From Streptomyces sp. CC208A (lineage in GTDB: Bacteria > Actinomycetota > Actinomycetes > Streptomycetales > Streptomycetaceae): DNA of 64,000 nt. Positions 42,545-50,720 of the stretch are shown in pieces. Both the position numbers and the translations under genes were made by a program. The notes under the pieces are model-generated. The model was not told the origin of the DNA. It did no database searches and worked only from the letters and a program-made list of their open reading frames with translations. The stretch lies in contig NZ_JASCXN010000037.1 of NCBI RefSeq assembly GCF_030010625.1, positions 1 to 64,000 on the forward strand, written 5' to 3'. Positions within the stretch are counted from its first letter, which is position 1. Each line of letters opens with the position of its first letter.

Positions 42545-44241
42545 TCGCGGGACGGATCCGGAGCCCGCAGCGCGAGACGCCGGCGGCGCGGACCGTGCCA
42601 CAGCGTCAGCGTCGTGCCGTGGAGGGGCAGTCCGGCGCGCAACGAGGCGTACACCGCCGCGGCCGCGGTACCGGCGTCCAGGGGCGTGCGGTCGAGGGCC
42701 GTGACGTGGACGGTCCGCCCGTCGCGCAGCCCCACCAGGCAGCCGTCCTCCTGGGGGAAGGCGGCGATCCGCGCCCCGGGCCAGTCGGCCAGCAGACGGC
42801 CGACGCCCTCGCCCGCCGCCTCGGGGGAGTGGAATCCCGTGGTGACGCAGACGACCGAGGCGCTCTCCACCAGCCGGGTGTCCGGCTCGTCGATGTCGCA
42901 GGCCAGGTGCCAGAAGGCGGAATCGCCCTCGGCCGACTCCTCGGCCGCCCCGGCCGGGAACCGGCGCACGCGTACGTCCACGTCGCCCGCCGCGTCCCGT
43001 ACGACCTCCGTGCGCACCAGGAAAGACCGGGCGCGCGCGGTGGCGGGCGGCGGAAGCGGATAGGCCCGGGGGCCGCGGGACGGGACGGGCTTCTGCGGGA
43101 GGAGGTCCAGGAGTTCGTACACGAGCTCGCGGAGACGGGACAGAGCGGCGTCGGGCTCCGCGAAAGCGCCCGCGGCGATCGCGGCGAACCGATCGGGGCG
43201 GTGCCCGGACAGGGCCGCCTCCACCTGCCCGCCCAGCGGCCGGTCCGCGGCCACCCACGGCGCGGTGGTACGCAGCGCGTACCCGGCCGTCCCCGGCACC
43301 GCCTCGGAGCCGAACGCGCCGAGGAGGACGGGCCGGCCGATCGCCGCCCCGTACAACGTCACCGAACCGTGGTCACCGATCACCGCGTCGGACGCGACCA
43401 GGGCCTGCTGCCAGCCGTCCGTGGGATCGACGGCGATCAGCCCCGCCTCCAGGGCGGTCCGCTGTACGGTCCGCACCTGCCAGGAGCCGTGCGCGGACCA
43501 GACGTTCGGATGCAGGACGAGCGCCACCCGGAACTCGTCGGCGGGCAGCTGGGCCAGCAGCTCGGCGGGCAGTTCGGGCCGGGTGCCGATCAGTGACTCG
43601 GCCCCCCACGTCGAACTGACGAGCACCAGCCGCTGACCGGGCAGCAGACCGAGCGCGGCCCGGTACCGCTCGCGCCAACGGGCGCTGGCCCGCAACCGGT
43701 CGAGACACGGATCGCCGACGAGCACGGTCCGCCCCGCGGTGCCCGGATGAGCCGCCGCGAGCTGCGCGGCCTGGTCGGGGTGGGACACCGCCAGCCAGGC
43801 CCGCCGGGCGGTGAGCAGCTCCTCCGGGACCAGCCCCGACAGCCGTGTGCCGGTCCCGGCGGAGTCGGGTACCAGCTTCTGGAACCCGACGCCGTGCGGA
43901 AGCACCAGGACCGGGTAGTCACCGGGCGGGACCGTGATGTTCTCGGAGGCCGAGACCAGCAGGTCCGGCGAGATGTCCGCGAGCTGGGACCAGGGGAGCG
44001 TGCGACAGCCCGAGGCGCGCAGCAGATCGAGGACCCCGTCGTTGAAGGCCGAGGTCGGATCGTAGGCGAAGACCACGGTGACGCGGGGGTCGTCATGGAC
44101 GATCTCCGGTACGACCTCCAGGACCCGGACGAGCGAGGTGACCGTCCGCGCCGCCACCACCAGCGTCCGCTCGCCACCGAAAGTGCGCCAACGTCCGGCG
44201 TCGGGCCCCACCGGGACCAGGATGCGTCCGTCGGACTCCAT
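42484..44241 (-). CDS. GT-B-fold CDP-glycerol transferase-like protein (paralog)
   Basis: 585 residues, ATG 44241 with GGAGG upstream. Shares with the 38438-40066 protein LPHGVGFQK, LVGDPCLDRL, VSSTWGAESL, LVLHPNVWSAHGS and DHGSVTLYGAAIGRPVL. The N-terminus MESDGRILVPVGPDAGRW is intact here, showing what the other copy lacks. C-terminal region is shared with the paralog but has no known motif. Family is annotated variously as CDP-glycerol glycerophosphotransferase-like; the substrate is unknown. Convergent with an NB-ARC/TPR gene, as is its paralog. Confidence 0.65.
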   Translation of the reverse strand: MESDGRILVPVGPDAGRWRTFGGERTLVVAARTVTSLVRVLEVVPEIVHDDPRVTVVFAYDPTSAFNDGVLDLLRASGCRTLPWSQLADISPDLLVSASENITVPPGDYPVLVLPHGVGFQKLVPDSAGTGTRLSGLVPEELLTARRAWLAVSHPDQAAQLAAAHPGTAGRTVLVGDPCLDRLRASARWRERYRAALGLLPGQRLVLVSSTWGAESLIGTRPELPAELLAQLPADEFRVALVLHPNVWSAHGSWQVRTVQRTALEAGLIAVDPTDGWQQALVASDAVIGDHGSVTLYGAAIGRPVLLGAFGSEAVPGTAGYALRTTAPWVAADRPLGGQVEAALSGHRPDRFAAIAAGAFAEPDAALSRLRELVYELLDLLPQKPVPSRGPRAYPLPPPATARARSFLVRTEVVRDAAGDVDVRVRRFPAGAAEESAEGDSAFWHLACDIDEPDTRLVESASVVCVTTGFHSPEAAGEGVGRLLADWPGARIAAFPQEDGCLVGLRDGRTVHVTALDRTPLDAGTAAAAVYASLRAGLPLHGTTLTLWHGPRRRRLALRAPDPSRDQSAVRRARTAAARGLPPSS

Positions 44242-44463
44242 CGCGCACCTCCGCCTCACGGCAGGATCGCACACCCGCGCATCATCGGCTCCCGGCTCCC
44301 TAGCATAGTTGTGGGTACTCAGCAACCGACCCTTCGCTTTCTCTCCCGAGAAGGCTACTCGGTGAGGCGCTGCGGGATCGAGGCCCCGCCGGCAGGTTGC
44401 CTGGTGAGGAGCCGGAAACGGCGGTTTCGGCTGACATCGCTTCGGCTGGCATAACATCGTCGA

Positions 44464-44823
44464 ATGAACGAAACCCTTCCCCCCTGCCCCGAGTGCTCCG
44501 GCACCTACACCTACGAGATGGGCGCCCTCCTCGTCTGCCCCGAGTGCGGTCACGAGTGGGCGGCCTCGTCCCAGGCCGCCGGTGAGGACACCCCGTCCGC
44601 CGAGAAGGTGATCAAGGACTCGGTCGGCAACGTCCTCTCCGACGGCGACACGGTCACCGTCGTCAAGACCCTCAAGGTCAAGGGCAGCCCCACCGGCATC
44701 AAGGCCGGCACCAAGGTCCGCAACATCCGGCTCGTCGACGGCGTCGACGGCCATGACATCGACTGCAAGGTGGACGGCTTCGGCCCCATGCAGCTCAAGT
44801 CGAGCGTGGTCAAGAAGGCCTGA
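44464..44823 (+). CDS. yjdM: Zinc-ribbon protein YjdM (PhnA family)
   Basis: 119 residues. An N-terminal zinc ribbon with two CxxC pairs (CPECSGTYTYEMG, then CPECGHEW) precedes the conserved PhnA domain DSVGNVLSDGDTVTVVKTLK, KGSPTGIKAGTKVRNIRLVD, DIDCKVDGFGPMQLKS. Function of the family is not settled despite the old alkylphosphonate name. Monocistronic. Confidence 0.92.
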   Translation: MNETLPPCPECSGTYTYEMGALLVCPECGHEWAASSQAAGEDTPSAEKVIKDSVGNVLSDGDTVTVVKTLKVKGSPTGIKAGTKVRNIRLVDGVDGHDIDCKVDGFGPMQLKSSVVKKA

Positions 44824-44870
44824 CCGCGCCTCCACCGCCCCCTCCTCGCACCCGGCCACCCATCTCTATG

Positions 44871-44890
44871 AATTGCATAATTTGGCAATT
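44871..44890. promoter_or_regulatory. AT-rich palindrome, likely ArsR-family operator
   Basis: AATTGC-N8-GCAATT, a perfect interrupted inverted repeat in an AT-rich patch that is striking in this GC-rich DNA. It lies about 100 bases before the ArsR start (44992), in the position expected for an autoregulatory operator controlling the ArsR-SulP operon. Confidence 0.55.
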
Positions 44891-44991
44891 AGCTACATGA
44901 TGTGTTTGCTGTGCCCGTAAGTAGCCGCGGGCACAGCGCTGAGCAAGAGCCTTCGCGCCGCCGCGCGAGGCGGCGAGGAGAGGGCGGGAGC

Positions 44992-45333
44992 GTGTCGGTT
45001 CCGCTGTACCAGGCCAAGGCCGAGTTCTTCCGGATGCTGGGGCACCCCGTCCGCATCCGCGTCCTGGAGCTGCTCCAGGACGGCCCGATGGCCGTACGGG
45101 ATCTGCTGGCGGAGATCGAGGTGGAGCCGCCGGCACTGTCGCAGCAGCTGGCGGTTCTGCGCCGGTCCGGGATCGTGACGTCGACCCGGGACGGCGCGAC
45201 CGTCGTCTACACGCTCGCCGGCGGCGACGTCGCGGAACTGATGCAGGCCGCGCGGCGCATCCTGACCGAGATGCTGTCCGGACGGAACGAGCTCCTCGCC
45301 GAGCTCCGGGAGACCCAGGCCGGGGCCCGGTGA
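44992..45333 (+). CDS. ArsR-family winged-helix repressor
   Basis: 113 residues. VPLYQAKAEFFRMLGHPVRI begins the wHTH; AVRDLLAEIEVEPPALSQQL is the recognition region. No CxC metal motif (ELCVCDL) is present, so the sensed signal is not the classical arsenic site. GTG 44992 is chosen by alignment with the second ArsR at 48104 and by GGCGGGAG upstream; an in-frame ATG-like start at 44902 would add a Ser/Arg-rich tail. Stop overlaps the SulP start (GTGATC). Confidence 0.85.
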   Translation: MSVPLYQAKAEFFRMLGHPVRIRVLELLQDGPMAVRDLLAEIEVEPPALSQQLAVLRRSGIVTSTRDGATVVYTLAGGDVAELMQAARRILTEMLSGRNELLAELRETQAGAR

Positions 45334-47051
45334 TCACGGTTCTGAGCAGGCTGCGTTCCCTGCTGCCCGTGCGCGCGGACTTCGCCGCCATGGGCCGCGA
45401 TCCCCGCCGGGACCTGCTCGCGGGACTCACGGTGGCCATCGTCGCGCTGCCGCTCGCGCTCGGCTTCGGCGTCTCCTCCGGCCTCGGCGCCGAGGCCGGT
45501 CTCGCGACCGCCGTGGTGGCCGGAGCGGTCGCCGCCCTGTTCGGCGGCTCGAACCTGCAGGTGTCCGGGCCGACCGGGGCGATGACCGTCGTCCTGGTCC
45601 CCATCGTGGCGCGGTACGGACCGAGCGGGGTCCTCACGGTCGGCCTGATCGCCGGTGTGATCGTGATCGGCCTCGCCGTGGCCAGGGCCGGCCGGTACAT
45701 GGCGTACATCCCGGCCTCGGTGGTGGAGGGCTTCACCCTCGGCATCGCGCTCGTCATCGGCCTCCAGCAGATCCCCCACGCCCTCGGTGTCCCCAAACCC
45801 GAGGGCGAGCGGGTGCTGGAGGTGACGTGGCGCGCCGTCGGGGAGTTCGTCCAGGCCCCGAACTGGACCGCCCTCGGCCTGGCGCTTGGCGTGGCCGCCC
45901 TCATGCTGGGCGGTGCCCGATGGCGGCCCGCCATCCCCTTCTCGATCGTCGCCGTGATCGCGGCCACCGTCGTCGCTCAGCTCTTCCACCTCGACGCGGC
46001 CACCCCGATCGGCGAGCTCCCGGCGGGACTCCCCGTCCCCTCCCTCGGCTTCGTCGACCTCTCGCAGCTGGGATCGCTCATCGCCCCGGCGATGGCCGTC
46101 GCCGCGCTCGCGGCCCTGGAGTCCCTGCTGTCGGCGCAGGTCGCCGACGGCATGACCGTGGGGCAGAAGCACGACCCCGACCGGGAGCTGTTCGGCCAGG
46201 GCCTCGCGAACCTGGCCGCGCCCCTGTTCGGCGGCGTGCCGGCGACCGGCGCCATCGCCCGTACGGCGGTCAACGTCCGCACCGGCGCCACCTCCCGGCT
46301 CGCGGCACTGACCCACGCCGCCGTCCTCGCCGCGATCGTCTTCGCCGCCTCCCCGCTGGTGTCGAAGATCCCGCTGGCCGCCCTCGCCGGGGTGCTGCTC
46401 GCCACCGCCGTCCGCATGGTCGAGGTCGGCTCGCTGCGGGCCATGGCGAAGGCCACCCGCTCCGACGCCCTCGTCCTCGTCCTGACCGCCGTCACCACCC
46501 TCGCCCTGGACCTCGTGTACGCGGTGATCATCGGCTTCGTCGTCGCCGGCGCCCTCGCCCTGCGCGCCGTGGCCCGACAGGCACGGCTCGCCGAGGTCGA
46601 CCTCAAGGCGGACCTGCCGGGCGACCACAGCGCGGAGGAACACGCGCTGCTCGCCGAGCACATCGTGGCGTACCGGATCGACGGCCCCCTCTTCTTCGCC
46701 GCCGCCCACCGCTTCCTCCTCGAACTGTCCGAAGTGGCCGACGTCCGCGTCGTCATCCTGCGCATGTCCCGCGTGACGACCGTCGACGCCACCGGCGCGC
46801 TCGTGCTCAAGGACGTCGTCGAGAAACTCAACCGGCGTGGCATCGCCGTCATGACCTCCGGGATACGCCCCGGCCAGCGGCAGGCCCTCGACTCCGTCGG
46901 CGCCCTGGACCTGCTGCGTCTCCACGGACGGGAGTTCGCCACCACACCCGAGGCGATCGCCGGCGCCCGCGCCCACCTCCAGGGCACGGGGGTACTGACC
47001 GCCGCCCCCGCCCAGCAGCCCCGCACCACTGCCGAGGAGCCCGTCCGATGA
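45330..47051 (+). CDS. SulP-family inorganic anion transporter with STAS domain
   Basis: 573 residues. 10-12 transmembrane helices with ALPLALGFGVSSGLGAEAGL, LFGGSNLQVSGPTGAMTVVL (the SulP signature) and QGLANLAAPLFGGVPATGAI. The C-terminal STAS domain (about 440-545) includes VVILRMSRVTTVDATGALVL. Members carry sulfate, bicarbonate or other anions; the GGVPATGAIARTA motif is common in bacterial bicarbonate/sulfate types. Translationally coupled to ArsR upstream and to the PNPOx-like gene downstream. Confidence 0.9.
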   Translation: MITVLSRLRSLLPVRADFAAMGRDPRRDLLAGLTVAIVALPLALGFGVSSGLGAEAGLATAVVAGAVAALFGGSNLQVSGPTGAMTVVLVPIVARYGPSGVLTVGLIAGVIVIGLAVARAGRYMAYIPASVVEGFTLGIALVIGLQQIPHALGVPKPEGERVLEVTWRAVGEFVQAPNWTALGLALGVAALMLGGARWRPAIPFSIVAVIAATVVAQLFHLDAATPIGELPAGLPVPSLGFVDLSQLGSLIAPAMAVAALAALESLLSAQVADGMTVGQKHDPDRELFGQGLANLAAPLFGGVPATGAIARTAVNVRTGATSRLAALTHAAVLAAIVFAASPLVSKIPLAALAGVLLATAVRMVEVGSLRAMAKATRSDALVLVLTAVTTLALDLVYAVIIGFVVAGALALRAVARQARLAEVDLKADLPGDHSAEEHALLAEHIVAYRIDGPLFFAAAHRFLLELSEVADVRVVILRMSRVTTVDATGALVLKDVVEKLNRRGIAVMTSGIRPGQRQALDSVGALDLLRLHGREFATTPEAIAGARAHLQGTGVLTAAPAQQPRTTAEEPVR

Positions 47052-47461
47052 CAGCCGCCACGACCCGCCGCATGGTCGACGTCTCCGGCGCGGAGGCGCT
47101 GTGGCTCCTCCAGGGCACGGCCCGGGGACGCCTGGTCCACCTGAGGCGCGAGGTGCCGGTCGTCCGCCCCGCCGTCCACGTCCTGGAGTACGGCCGGCTC
47201 GTCGTCCGCTGCCCCGTGCAGGCCGACGCGCTCGCCGGAAGACCGGTCCTCACCTACCAGGCCGAGGAGATCCGGAGCGAGGCCGGCACGGGATGGAGCG
47301 TCACGGTGTCGGGCCCCGCGGAACCCGTCACGGACGCCGCCGAGGCCGCCCACTACGCCCGTACCCTGCCCGGCTGGGCGTACGGGCCGCACGACACGCT
47401 GCTGCGGATCACCCCGCAGACCGTGACCGGGCACCGGCTGGGCACGGTGAACCCCGCGTGA
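47048..47461 (+). CDS. Pyridoxamine 5'-phosphate oxidase family (flavin-binding split-barrel) protein
   Basis: 137 residues. MVDVSGAEALWLLQGTARGR LVHLRREVPVVRPAVH fits the first strands of the PNPOx-like/DUF-type barrel (LLxxxxxGRLxxxxxGxPxxxPV), followed by YQAEEIRSEAGTGWSVTVSG. Often annotated as a nitroreductase/flavin deazaflavin-type protein in actinomycetes. ATG overlaps the SulP stop. Cofactor (FMN, F420 or heme) cannot be decided. Confidence 0.75.
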   Translation: MTAATTRRMVDVSGAEALWLLQGTARGRLVHLRREVPVVRPAVHVLEYGRLVVRCPVQADALAGRPVLTYQAEEIRSEAGTGWSVTVSGPAEPVTDAAEAAHYARTLPGWAYGPHDTLLRITPQTVTGHRLGTVNPA

Positions 47462-47531
47462 CGGCAGGCGACGAGACCCCTCCGCATCGGCACGCGCCGA
47501 CGCCGCCCCTGTGAAGACGAAGGCGAAGACG

Positions 47532-47945
47532 ATGACCATCGAATGGCGCTACACCACCCACCCCGGCCTCGGCGTGCTGTCCCTGTCCGGCTACCTCGGC
47601 GCGGACGCGGTCGGCCGGTTCAGCGGTGCCGTCGGCTGGGCACTGGCACGGGGGACGGGCCCGGTCGTCCTCGACCTCACCGGCCTCCGCGGCTGGTCGG
47701 CCGGCGGCCAGCTCGCCGTCGCGGAGGCGGCCCGCCGCCTCGCGACGGAGGGACGCGGCCTGGAACTCGCCGCGATCCCCGCCGACGGCTCCCTGGTCCC
47801 CACCGGCGACACCCCTCCGATCCCGGTCCACTGCGACCTGGAGGCCGCGCTGGCCGCGCACCACGGCGGCGGCGAGGAACAGCGGGAGTGGCGCAGCGAC
47901 GACTGGCCCGGCCCGCGCACCACGGCGGCCCCGGCCGGAAGCTGA
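47532..47945 (+). CDS. STAS-domain protein (anti-sigma-factor-antagonist-like)
   Basis: 137 residues from ATG 47532 with AAGGCGAAG upstream; GTG 47511 is an alternative. LGVLSLSGYLGADAVGRFSG and GPVVLDLTGLRGWSAGGQLA are the STAS strands, the latter carrying the usual phosphorylatable Ser/Thr position (WSAGG). The Gly/Glu-rich C-terminus is disordered. Sits between the SulP/PNPOx pair and the second ArsR and is probably co-transcribed. Confidence 0.75.
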   Translation: MTIEWRYTTHPGLGVLSLSGYLGADAVGRFSGAVGWALARGTGPVVLDLTGLRGWSAGGQLAVAEAARRLATEGRGLELAAIPADGSLVPTGDTPPIPVHCDLEAALAAHHGGGEEQREWRSDDWPGPRTTAAPAGS

Positions 47946-48103
47946 CCGGGGGAGACCGCACACCCCTCCTTGATCGCCACGACGGTGCGGAGCGGGAGGA
48001 TGGTCCCCATGACGAAGAGTTCTGGACGGTCACGACGGACACCGCGGGCACGGCGACGACCGCACGGCACCCCGGAGGGTTTCCGGAGGCTGGGGCTGGG
48101 GCG

Positions 48104-48463
48104 GTGGACACGGTGAAGGCGCCGCTGTACCAACTGAAGGCGGAGTTCTTCAAGACGCTCGGCCATCCCGTACGCATCCGTGTGCTGGAGCTGCTGAGCG
48201 AGCGGGAGCACGCGGTCTCGGAGATGCTGGCCGAGACGGACGTCGAGGCGGCGCACCTGTCGCAGCAGCTCGCCGTGTTGCGCCGGTCGAACCTGGTCGT
48301 CGCGCGACGCGAGGGCTCGACGGTGCACTACTCACTGACCAGCCCCCAGGTGGCCGACCTGCTCGCGGTCGCACGGTCGATCCTCTCCGGCGTGCTCGCC
48401 GGGCAGGCCGAGCTCCTCGCCGACCTCCACGCCGCCGCCCCGCGCACACCGCCACCCCCGTGA
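48104..48463 (+). CDS. ArsR-family winged-helix repressor (second copy)
   Basis: 119 residues. KAPLYQLKAEFFKTLGHPVR IRVLELLSE and AHLSQQLAVLRRSNLVVARR are nearly the same as in the 44992 protein, so the two are paralogs flanking the SulP operon. No metal-binding CxC. Start GTG 48104 by alignment; GTG 48113 is close. A terminator hairpin follows. Confidence 0.85.
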   Translation: MDTVKAPLYQLKAEFFKTLGHPVRIRVLELLSEREHAVSEMLAETDVEAAHLSQQLAVLRRSNLVVARREGSTVHYSLTSPQVADLLAVARSILSGVLAGQAELLADLHAAAPRTPPPP

Positions 48464-48486
48464 CGGCGGCTTCGAGACCGGCGGCC

Positions 48487-48526
48487 GCCCCTGCCGCGGA
48501 TGGACAGCACCCCGCGCGGCAGGGGC
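48487..48526 (+). terminator. Hairpin terminator after the second ArsR gene
   Basis: GCCCCTGCCGCG and CGCGGCAGGGGC form a perfect 12-bp stem with a 16-base loop, 24 bases after the ArsR stop. Confidence 0.7.
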
Positions 48527-48589
48527 AGCCGCCTTCCCCTTCGTACGGGTTACGGGAACGCGGGCCCGGCATGACCCGGAAGGCGCGGC

Positions 48590-49576
48590 CTAGGAGACGG
48601 TGAGCACGATCTTGCCGGTGGTGCGGCCCGTCTCGCCCAAGGCATGCGCCTTGGCCGCGTCCGTGAGCGGGAAGACGGCCTCGACGTGGGCGCGCAGGGC
48701 CCCGGAGGCTGCCAGGTCGGCGACGGCGTTCATGCCGGCGTGGTCGGCCTCGACGAGGAGGGTCGCGACACGGACCCCGCGGGCGGCGGCCTTCGCGGCC
48801 TCGTCGGGGTCGGTGCCCGGCAGGATCGACACGAGGACGCCGCCCGGCCGCAGGACGTCGAGGGAACGGGTGCGGGTGTCGCCGGACAGGGGGTCGAGCA
48901 CCATGTCGACGTCCTGGACGGCGTCACGGAAGTCGGCGGTGCGGTAGTCGACGACCTCGTCCGCGCCGAGGGAGCGCACGAAGTCGTGCTTGGGCGCGCT
49001 GGCGGTGCCGATGACGTACGCGCCGCGGGACTTGGCGATCTGGACGGCGAGATGGCCGACCCCGCCGGCGGCCGCGTGGATCAGGACGCGCTGTCCGGCA
49101 CGGACCGCGGCGGTGTCGACGACCGCCTGGTGGGCGGTGAGGGCGGCGAGCGGCAGGGCACCGGCCTGGACGTGGTCGATGGCGGCGGGCTTGCGCGCGA
49201 AGGCGCGGGCGGGACCCGTCACGTACTCGGCGTGGGAGCCGACGCCGTGCGGGTAGGGCAGCATCCCGAAGACCTCGTCACCGGGCTCGAACAGGGTGAC
49301 GCCGAAACCGACGGCCTCGACGACCCCGGACGCGTCCCAGCCGAGGACGAGCGGCAGACGGTTCAGGAAGAGACCGGCGGCGCGGTGCTTCCAGTCGGAC
49401 GGGTTCACCCCGGCGGCGCGGACCGCGACGAGGATCTGGCCCGGACCGGGCGCGGGCCGCGGCAGCACGACCTCCTTCAGCACCTCGGGGGTGCCGTGGG
49501 CGTCCTGGCCGATGGCCCGCATGGTGGCGCGGCTCGCCGCGTGATTCGTCGCATGGTTCGTGGCGTGGTTCGTCAT
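48590..49576 (-). CDS. NADP-dependent medium-chain (quinone oxidoreductase-like) dehydrogenase
   Basis: 328 residues, or 310 from M19 (ATG 49522). ILVAVRAAGVNPSDWKHRAA, LGWDASGVVEAVG, VLIHAAAGGVGHLAVQIAK (the AAxxGVG NADPH motif) and the C-terminal GKIVLTVS. Zinc ligands of alcohol dehydrogenases are absent, so it is the QOR/ADH-like zinc-independent type. The N-terminus contains a short 12-base tandem repeat coding (TNHA)3, which may lie outside the real start. Divergent from the GlxA regulator. Confidence 0.85.
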   Translation of the reverse strand: MTNHATNHATNHAASRATMRAIGQDAHGTPEVLKEVVLPRPAPGPGQILVAVRAAGVNPSDWKHRAAGLFLNRLPLVLGWDASGVVEAVGFGVTLFEPGDEVFGMLPYPHGVGSHAEYVTGPARAFARKPAAIDHVQAGALPLAALTAHQAVVDTAAVRAGQRVLIHAAAGGVGHLAVQIAKSRGAYVIGTASAPKHDFVRSLGADEVVDYRTADFRDAVQDVDMVLDPLSGDTRTRSLDVLRPGGVLVSILPGTDPDEAAKAAARGVRVATLLVEADHAGMNAVADLAASGALRAHVEAVFPLTDAAKAHALGETGRTTGKIVLTVS

Positions 49577-49612
49577 GCGTTCCAGCCTCGCCGGAGCCCC
49601 CGGGGCCGTACC

Positions 49613-49628
49613 ATGGCATGAATGCCAT
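49613..49628. promoter_or_regulatory. Palindrome between the oxidoreductase and the GlxA-type regulator
   Basis: ATGGCATGAATGCCAT, two perfect seven-base arms with a two-base centre. It covers an ATG at 49618 that would otherwise open the regulator frame, which supports ATG 49648 as the true start and this site as the regulator's operator for both divergent genes. Confidence 0.55.
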
Positions 49629-49647
49629 CTTCCGACGGGATCCTGCC

Positions 49648-50604
49648 ATGGCCGTCCATCGTGTCGCCGTCCTCGCCCTGGACGGGGTGTACCCCTTCGA
49701 ACTCGGCATCCCGAGCCGGGTCTTCGGCGCGCTCCAGGACCGCTACACAGTCCTGACCTGCTCCGTCGACGGCGGACCCGTCGTCACCAACGCCGACTTC
49801 TCGGTCACGGTGGCACACGGCCCCGACGTGCTCTCGACGGCGGACACGGTGCTGCTGCCGCCCTTCGACCTCTCCCGCATCTCGCGCACGCTCCCGCCGG
49901 GGGTGGACGAGGCGCTCGCGGCGGTACGTCCCGGGGCGCGGATCGTGTCGATCTGCACGGGCGCCTTCGTACTGGCGGCCGCGGGGCTGCTCGACGGCAG
50001 GCCCGCCACCACCCACTGGGCCGTCGCCGACGTCTTCCGGTCCTGGTATCCGAAGGTGGCGCTGGACCCGGACGTGCTGTTCGTGGACGACGGCGACGTA
50101 CTGACCTCGGCCGGCGCCGCCTCCGGCGTCGACGTCTGCCTCCACCTCGTACGCCGGGACCACGGAGCCGCCGTCGCCAACCACGTGGCCCGCGTCTGCG
50201 TCGTACCGCCGTGGAGGGACGGAGGCCAGGCCCAGTACATCGAGCACCCCGTGCCCCCGGCGTCCGCGAACGGCACGTCGGCCACCCGCCAGTGGGCGCT
50301 GGAGAACCTGCACGAGCCCCTGACGCTGACGGAGCTCGCGGCGCACGCCCGGATGAGCCTGCGCACCTTCGCGCGCCGCTTCAACGACGAGGTCGGAACA
50401 AGCCCCGGCCGCTGGCTGATCCAGCAGCGCGTCGCGCGGGCCCGGCACCTCCTGGAGACCACCGACCTGGCCGTCGACGACATCGCAGGCCAGGTCGGCT
50501 TCGCCACCGGCACCTCGCTGCGCGAACACCTCCACGCCGCCATCGGCGTCTCACCGATGGCGTACCGCCGCACCTTCAGGGGCACCGGTACGCCGACGGC
50601 CTGA
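49648..50604 (+). CDS. GlxA-family AraC-type transcriptional regulator
   Basis: 318 residues. N-terminal DJ-1/PfpI-like domain (VAVLALDGVYPFELGIPSRV, ARIVSICTGAFVLAAAGLLD with the nucleophile-elbow cysteine, ATTHWAVADVF), then two AraC helix-turn-helix units (LTLTELAAHARMSLRTFARR FNDEVG and VDDIAGQVGFATGTSLREHL). Start chosen at ATG 49648 since ATG 49618 lies within a palindrome. Likely controls the divergent oxidoreductase. Confidence 0.85.
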   Translation: MAVHRVAVLALDGVYPFELGIPSRVFGALQDRYTVLTCSVDGGPVVTNADFSVTVAHGPDVLSTADTVLLPPFDLSRISRTLPPGVDEALAAVRPGARIVSICTGAFVLAAAGLLDGRPATTHWAVADVFRSWYPKVALDPDVLFVDDGDVLTSAGAASGVDVCLHLVRRDHGAAVANHVARVCVVPPWRDGGQAQYIEHPVPPASANGTSATRQWALENLHEPLTLTELAAHARMSLRTFARRFNDEVGTSPGRWLIQQRVARARHLLETTDLAVDDIAGQVGFATGTSLREHLHAAIGVSPMAYRRTFRGTGTPTA

Positions 50605-50720
50605 GCACCGCCTCGGCGGCAGGGCCCGGACCGGCCGCGCGGCACAGGGCGGCCGGTTGGCGGGGAAGGGGCGGAGGTGGCCGGTCCTGTACGCGTGTTC
50701 TACCGTGGTCCGCCTGAGAA

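Noticed and set aside
40193..43258. Minus-strand frame of about 1000 codons opposite the second NB-ARC gene
   Set aside because: Arg/Gly-rich antisense shadow; the plus strand carries recognisable ATPase and TPR motifs.
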